NCBI GenBank assembly: GCA_944376745.1 | Contig: CALWDR010000105.1 | Coordinates: forward strand, 1-33,887 | From: an uncultured Lachnospiraceae bacterium | GTDB lineage: Bacteria > Bacillota > Clostridia > Lachnospirales > Lachnospiraceae | Direction: 5' to 3' | Length of the DNA stretch: 33,887 nucleotides | Shown here: piece after piece, positions 31,442-33,887 of the stretch | Layout of the letters: each line of letters begins with the position of its first letter | How positions within the stretch are numbered: position 1 is the first letter of the stretch | The notes under the pieces: model-generated | What the model was told of the DNA's origin: nothing | Seen by the model: only the letters and a program-made list of their open reading frames with translations | Databases searched by the model: none | Program-made: the position numbers and the translations under genes

Positions 31442-32350
31442 ATGAAGAAGAAACTGATTGCAGCAATGATGATCTTGACCATGGCCTTCTCACTGGCGGC
31501 CTGCGGCACCGCCGATACATCCGGGGACGGGGGCAGCCAGGGCTCTGACGAAGCCGGAGACGAGGCGGATCAGAATTCCGACGAAGAAGGCAAAGAAACC
31601 GACAGCTCGGACGAAGAAGGCGGAGAAACCGGGGACAGCTCCGAGAGCGACATGGCCTATGTGAAGGAGAAGGGCACCCTGGTGGTGGGCATCACGGATT
31701 TCGCCCCCATGGACTACCAGGATGAGAACGGCCAGTGGGTCGGCTTTGACGCCGATATGGCCAGAGCCTTCGCCGAGAGCCTGGGGGTTGAGGCGGAATT
31801 TATTCCCATCCAGTGGGGAAATAAGATCTTTGAGCTGGACGGCAGGACCATCGACTGTGCCTGGAACGGCATGACCTTAACCGACGAGGTGTTAAGCGCC
31901 ATGGAATGCTCCAACGCCTACTGCAACAACGCCCAGATCGTCATCGTCCCTGTAGATGTGGCGGACCAGTACCAGGATGTGGAGAGCCTTGCGGACCTGA
32001 ACTTTGCCGTGGAGGACGGCAGCGCGGGCAAAGCCGCCGCGGAGGAGAATGATCTGAGCTTTACGCCGGTGCTGGACCAGGCCACCGCTCTGATGGAGGT
32101 CGCCTCCGGCACCTGTGACGCGGCGATCATCGACTCTCTCATGGCAGCCGCCATGGTAGGGGAAGGCACCAGCTATGAGAATCTGACCTATACCGTAAGT
32201 CTCACCACCGAGGAGTACGGCGTGGGCTTCCGCAAGGGCTCCGATCTGGCCGCCGCCTTAAACGATTTCTTTGTACAGAGCTATGAGGACGGCACCATGC
32301 AGGCATGCGCCGAAAAATACGGCGTACAGGCTGCCCTCATCGAGCAGTAA
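31442..32350 (+). CDS. polar amino acid ABC transporter, binding lipoprotein
   Basis: A 302-residue family 3 solute-binding lipoprotein. Signal peptide MKKKLIAAMMILTMAFSLAA with lipobox LAAC, then an acidic low-complexity linker of about 50 residues (Asp, Glu, Ser, Gly). The binding domain starts at KGTLVVGITDFAPMDYQDE and includes WVGFDADMARAFAESLGVE and DCAWNGMTLTDE, typical of polar amino acid binders. The start is fixed by GGGAG at good spacing. It is the first gene of an operon with the permease and ATPase that follow. Its base composition is GC-rich like the left flank and unlike the island. The linker is unusually long and acidic and probably tethers the binding domain away from the membrane. 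Confidence 0.95.
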   Translation: MKKKLIAAMMILTMAFSLAACGTADTSGDGGSQGSDEAGDEADQNSDEEGKETDSSDEEGGETGDSSESDMAYVKEKGTLVVGITDFAPMDYQDENGQWVGFDADMARAFAESLGVEAEFIPIQWGNKIFELDGRTIDCAWNGMTLTDEVLSAMECSNAYCNNAQIVIVPVDVADQYQDVESLADLNFAVEDGSAGKAAAEENDLSFTPVLDQATALMEVASGTCDAAIIDSLMAAAMVGEGTSYENLTYTVSLTTEEYGVGFRKGSDLAAALNDFFVQSYEDGTMQACAEKYGVQAALIEQ

Positions 32351-32373
32351 AGAGGAAAGGACAACGAAACGTC

Positions 32374-33060
32374 ATGGAATTATTTTTTGAACAGCTTCCC
32401 ATCGTCATAAGATCCTTGAATACAGGCTTTTTTCAGACCTTAAAGCTCTTTCTGGTGACCCTTTTGGGGGCCATCCCCCTGGGGCTGATCATCGCCTTCG
32501 GCTCCATGGCCAGATTTAAGATCATAAGCTGTCCCGTGAAGCTGTTTGTGACGGTGATCCGGGGAACGCCCCTGATGATCCAGCTTCTGATCATATATTT
32601 TTTCCCGGGGCTGGTCCTCCACAATCCCATCTGGGGCAGCGGAGAGACCGGACGGTTCCTGGCGTCTTCGGTGGCCTTTATCATCAATTACGCCTGCTAT
32701 TTCTCCGAGATCTACCGGGGCGGCATTCAGAGCGTCCCCGTGGGCCAGCAGGAGGCGGGCCTCGTGCTGGGCATGACCAGAGGACAGATATTTTACCGGG
32801 TGACCCTGCTTCAGATGATCAAACGGATCATCCCTCCCATGTCCAACGAGGTGATCACGCTGGTGAAGGATACCTCCCTGGCCAGAACGATCTCCCTCCA
32901 GGAGGTCATCTGGGCGGGCGAATCCTTTATGAAGGGCTCCCATGGAATCTCCGGCGCCATCTGGCCGCTGTTTTTCACGGCCATCTACTACCTGGTCTTC
33001 AACGGCATCCTGACGGTTCTCTTAGGCCGGCTGGAGCGGAAGCTCAATTATTTTCGATAG
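32374..33060 (+). CDS. polar amino acid ABC transporter, permease
   Basis: A 228-residue HEQR/HisM-family permease. It begins with a periplasmic-facing amphipathic start and helix GFFQTLKLFLVTLLGAIPLGL. The family motif VTVIRGTPLMIQLL is present, and the EAA-type loop is in GQQEAGLVLGMTRGQIFYRVTLLQ. Further motifs are IIPPMSNEVITLVKDTSLA and a late IYYLVFNGILTVLLGRLERK. It starts 23 bp after the binding-protein stop codon; the AGAGGAAAGG ribosome site is about 13 nt away, a little distant. It should pair as a homodimer with the next-door ATPase. Confidence 0.95.
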   Translation: MELFFEQLPIVIRSLNTGFFQTLKLFLVTLLGAIPLGLIIAFGSMARFKIISCPVKLFVTVIRGTPLMIQLLIIYFFPGLVLHNPIWGSGETGRFLASSVAFIINYACYFSEIYRGGIQSVPVGQQEAGLVLGMTRGQIFYRVTLLQMIKRIIPPMSNEVITLVKDTSLARTISLQEVIWAGESFMKGSHGISGAIWPLFFTAIYYLVFNGILTVLLGRLERKLNYFR

Positions 33061-33072
33061 GGAGGATACGAC

Positions 33073-33858
33073 ATGCCAATCTTGGAAGTGGAACACATAC
33101 AAAAATCCTTCGGGAAGACGGAGGTCTTAAAGGACATCAGTTTTTCCCTGGAAAAGGGGCAGGTCCTCTCTCTCATCGGCTCCTCCGGGAGCGGGAAAAC
33201 CACCCTCCTGCGCTGCCTGAATTTCCTGGAGCGGCCGGATGGAGGCGTCATCCGGGTCAACGGCGAGACCCTCTTTGACGCCAGGGACCTGGCCACCCAG
33301 AAGCAGGCGCAGATCCGCCGGAAACGGCTGCATTTCGGGCTGGTCTTTCAGTCCTTCAACCTGTTTCCCCAGTATACGGCTCGGGAAAATATCATGCTGG
33401 CCAAGAAGCTGCTCATGCAGGAGCAGCCGGATTTCAAACAGCGGAAGAAGGAGATTTTCAGGGAAATCGAGGCGGAGGCCGACGAGCTGCTCCGGCAGAT
33501 GGGCTTAAGCGACCGGAGGGACAACTATCCCCACCAGCTGTCGGGAGGCCAATGCCAGCGGGTGGCCATCGCCCGGGCGCTGGCGCTGAAGCCGGACATT
33601 CTCTGCTTTGACGAGCCCACCTCGGCCCTGGACCCGGAGCTCACCGGGGAGGTTCTCAAGGTCATCAAGGGGCTGGCCCTGCAGAAAACCACCATGATCA
33701 TCGTGACCCATGAGATGGCCTTCGCCCGGGACGTGTCCAGCCAGGTGATCTTCATGGATGAGGGACAGATCCTGGAGCAGGGCGAGCCGGAGCAGGTGTT
33801 CAACCACCCGAAGGAGGAGCGGACGAAGCAGTTCCTGTCCCATTTTACAGAAGGGTGA
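33073..33858 (+). CDS. polar amino acid ABC transporter, ATP-binding protein
   Basis: A 261-residue GlnQ/HisP-type ATPase. Walker A is GSSGSGKTT (about 37-45), the Q-loop is in [10 protein letters not shown], the signature motif is [15 protein letters not shown], Walker B is [14 protein letters not shown], and the switch His is in [12 protein letters not shown]. An insertion of about 20 charged residues ([20 protein letters not shown]) precedes the signature domain and is moderately longer than in E. coli GlnQ. It starts 12 bp after the permease stop with a GGGAGGA site. The gene is complete; no terminator is visible in the last 29 bases of the window. Confidence 0.96.
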   Translation: MPILEVEHIQKSFGKTEVLKDISFSLEKGQVLSLIGSSGSGKTTLLRCLNFLERPDGGVIRVNGETLFDARDLATQKQAQIRRKRLHFGLVFQSFNLFPQYTARENIMLAKKLLMQEQPDFKQRKKEIFREIEAEADELLRQMGLSDRRDNYPHQLSGGQCQRVAIARALALKPDILCFDEPTSALDPELTGEVLKVIKGLALQKTTMIIVTHEMAFARDVSSQVIFMDEGQILEQGEPEQVFNHPKEERTKQFLSHFTEG

Positions 33859-33887
33859 GGTCCGTAAGATCGCTCTTCCCTTTGGAC

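Overview
The window looks like chromosome from a Gram-positive gut anaerobe of the Lachnospiraceae type (Clostridia). The reasons are AAGGAGG-like ribosome sites, lipobox lipoproteins, a GHKL/LytTR two-component pair, a GH3 enzyme with reversed domain order, a trigger-factor-like lipoprotein and an AAA-ATPase/PDDEXK protein of a kind common in that family. No rRNA, tRNA, CRISPR array, transposase or integrase is visible. The organism is an inference.

Left block (1-10260, visibly GC-rich, minus strand): the 3'-truncated branched-chain amino acid gene ilvD follows leuB, whose leader carries a 52-bp tandem duplication. Next come an AAA-ATPase-like/PDDEXK protein with an apparent in-frame palindromic insert, then a four-gene cluster (LytTR regulator, GHKL kinase and two membrane proteins of unknown function), then a URO-D-fold methyltransferase-like gene. 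Several short tandem duplications sit at gene starts or ends.

Central block (about 10441-31221, visibly more AT-rich): a carbohydrate-acquisition island of about 20.8 kb bounded by 119-bp direct repeats that differ at one base (10322-10440 and 31222-31340). Two MalF/MalG-type permeases, a sugar-binding lipoprotein, a GH43 lipoprotein, an 1827-residue membrane-anchored protein with six tandem lectin-like modules, a trigger-factor-like lipoprotein, a domain-swapped GH3 enzyme and a cytoplasmic GH28-like beta-helix protein are all on the minus strand, 29312 down to 13549. An AraC regulator (12643-13521, plus) is divergent from two Gfo/Idh/MocA oxidoreductases across a symmetrical promoter region. 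At the right end a DMT-family transporter is divergent from a PocR-AraC regulator. No ABC ATPase is encoded, so import probably borrows a shared MsmX-type ATPase. The working model is surface capture and trimming of a complex plant or host glycan by the giant protein and GH43, ABC import, and cytoplasmic processing by GH3, the GH28-like protein and the oxidoreductases.

Right block (31341-33887, GC-rich, plus strand): a complete polar amino acid ABC transporter (binding protein, permease, ATPase) behind the promoter in the right repeat copy.

The main structural observation is that the 119-bp repeat is a bidirectional promoter region. Its minus promoter serves the methyltransferase gene at the left copy and its plus promoter serves the amino acid transporter at the right copy. 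The simplest reading is that a once-single divergent intergenic region was duplicated when the island entered, leaving both resident genes with their promoters.
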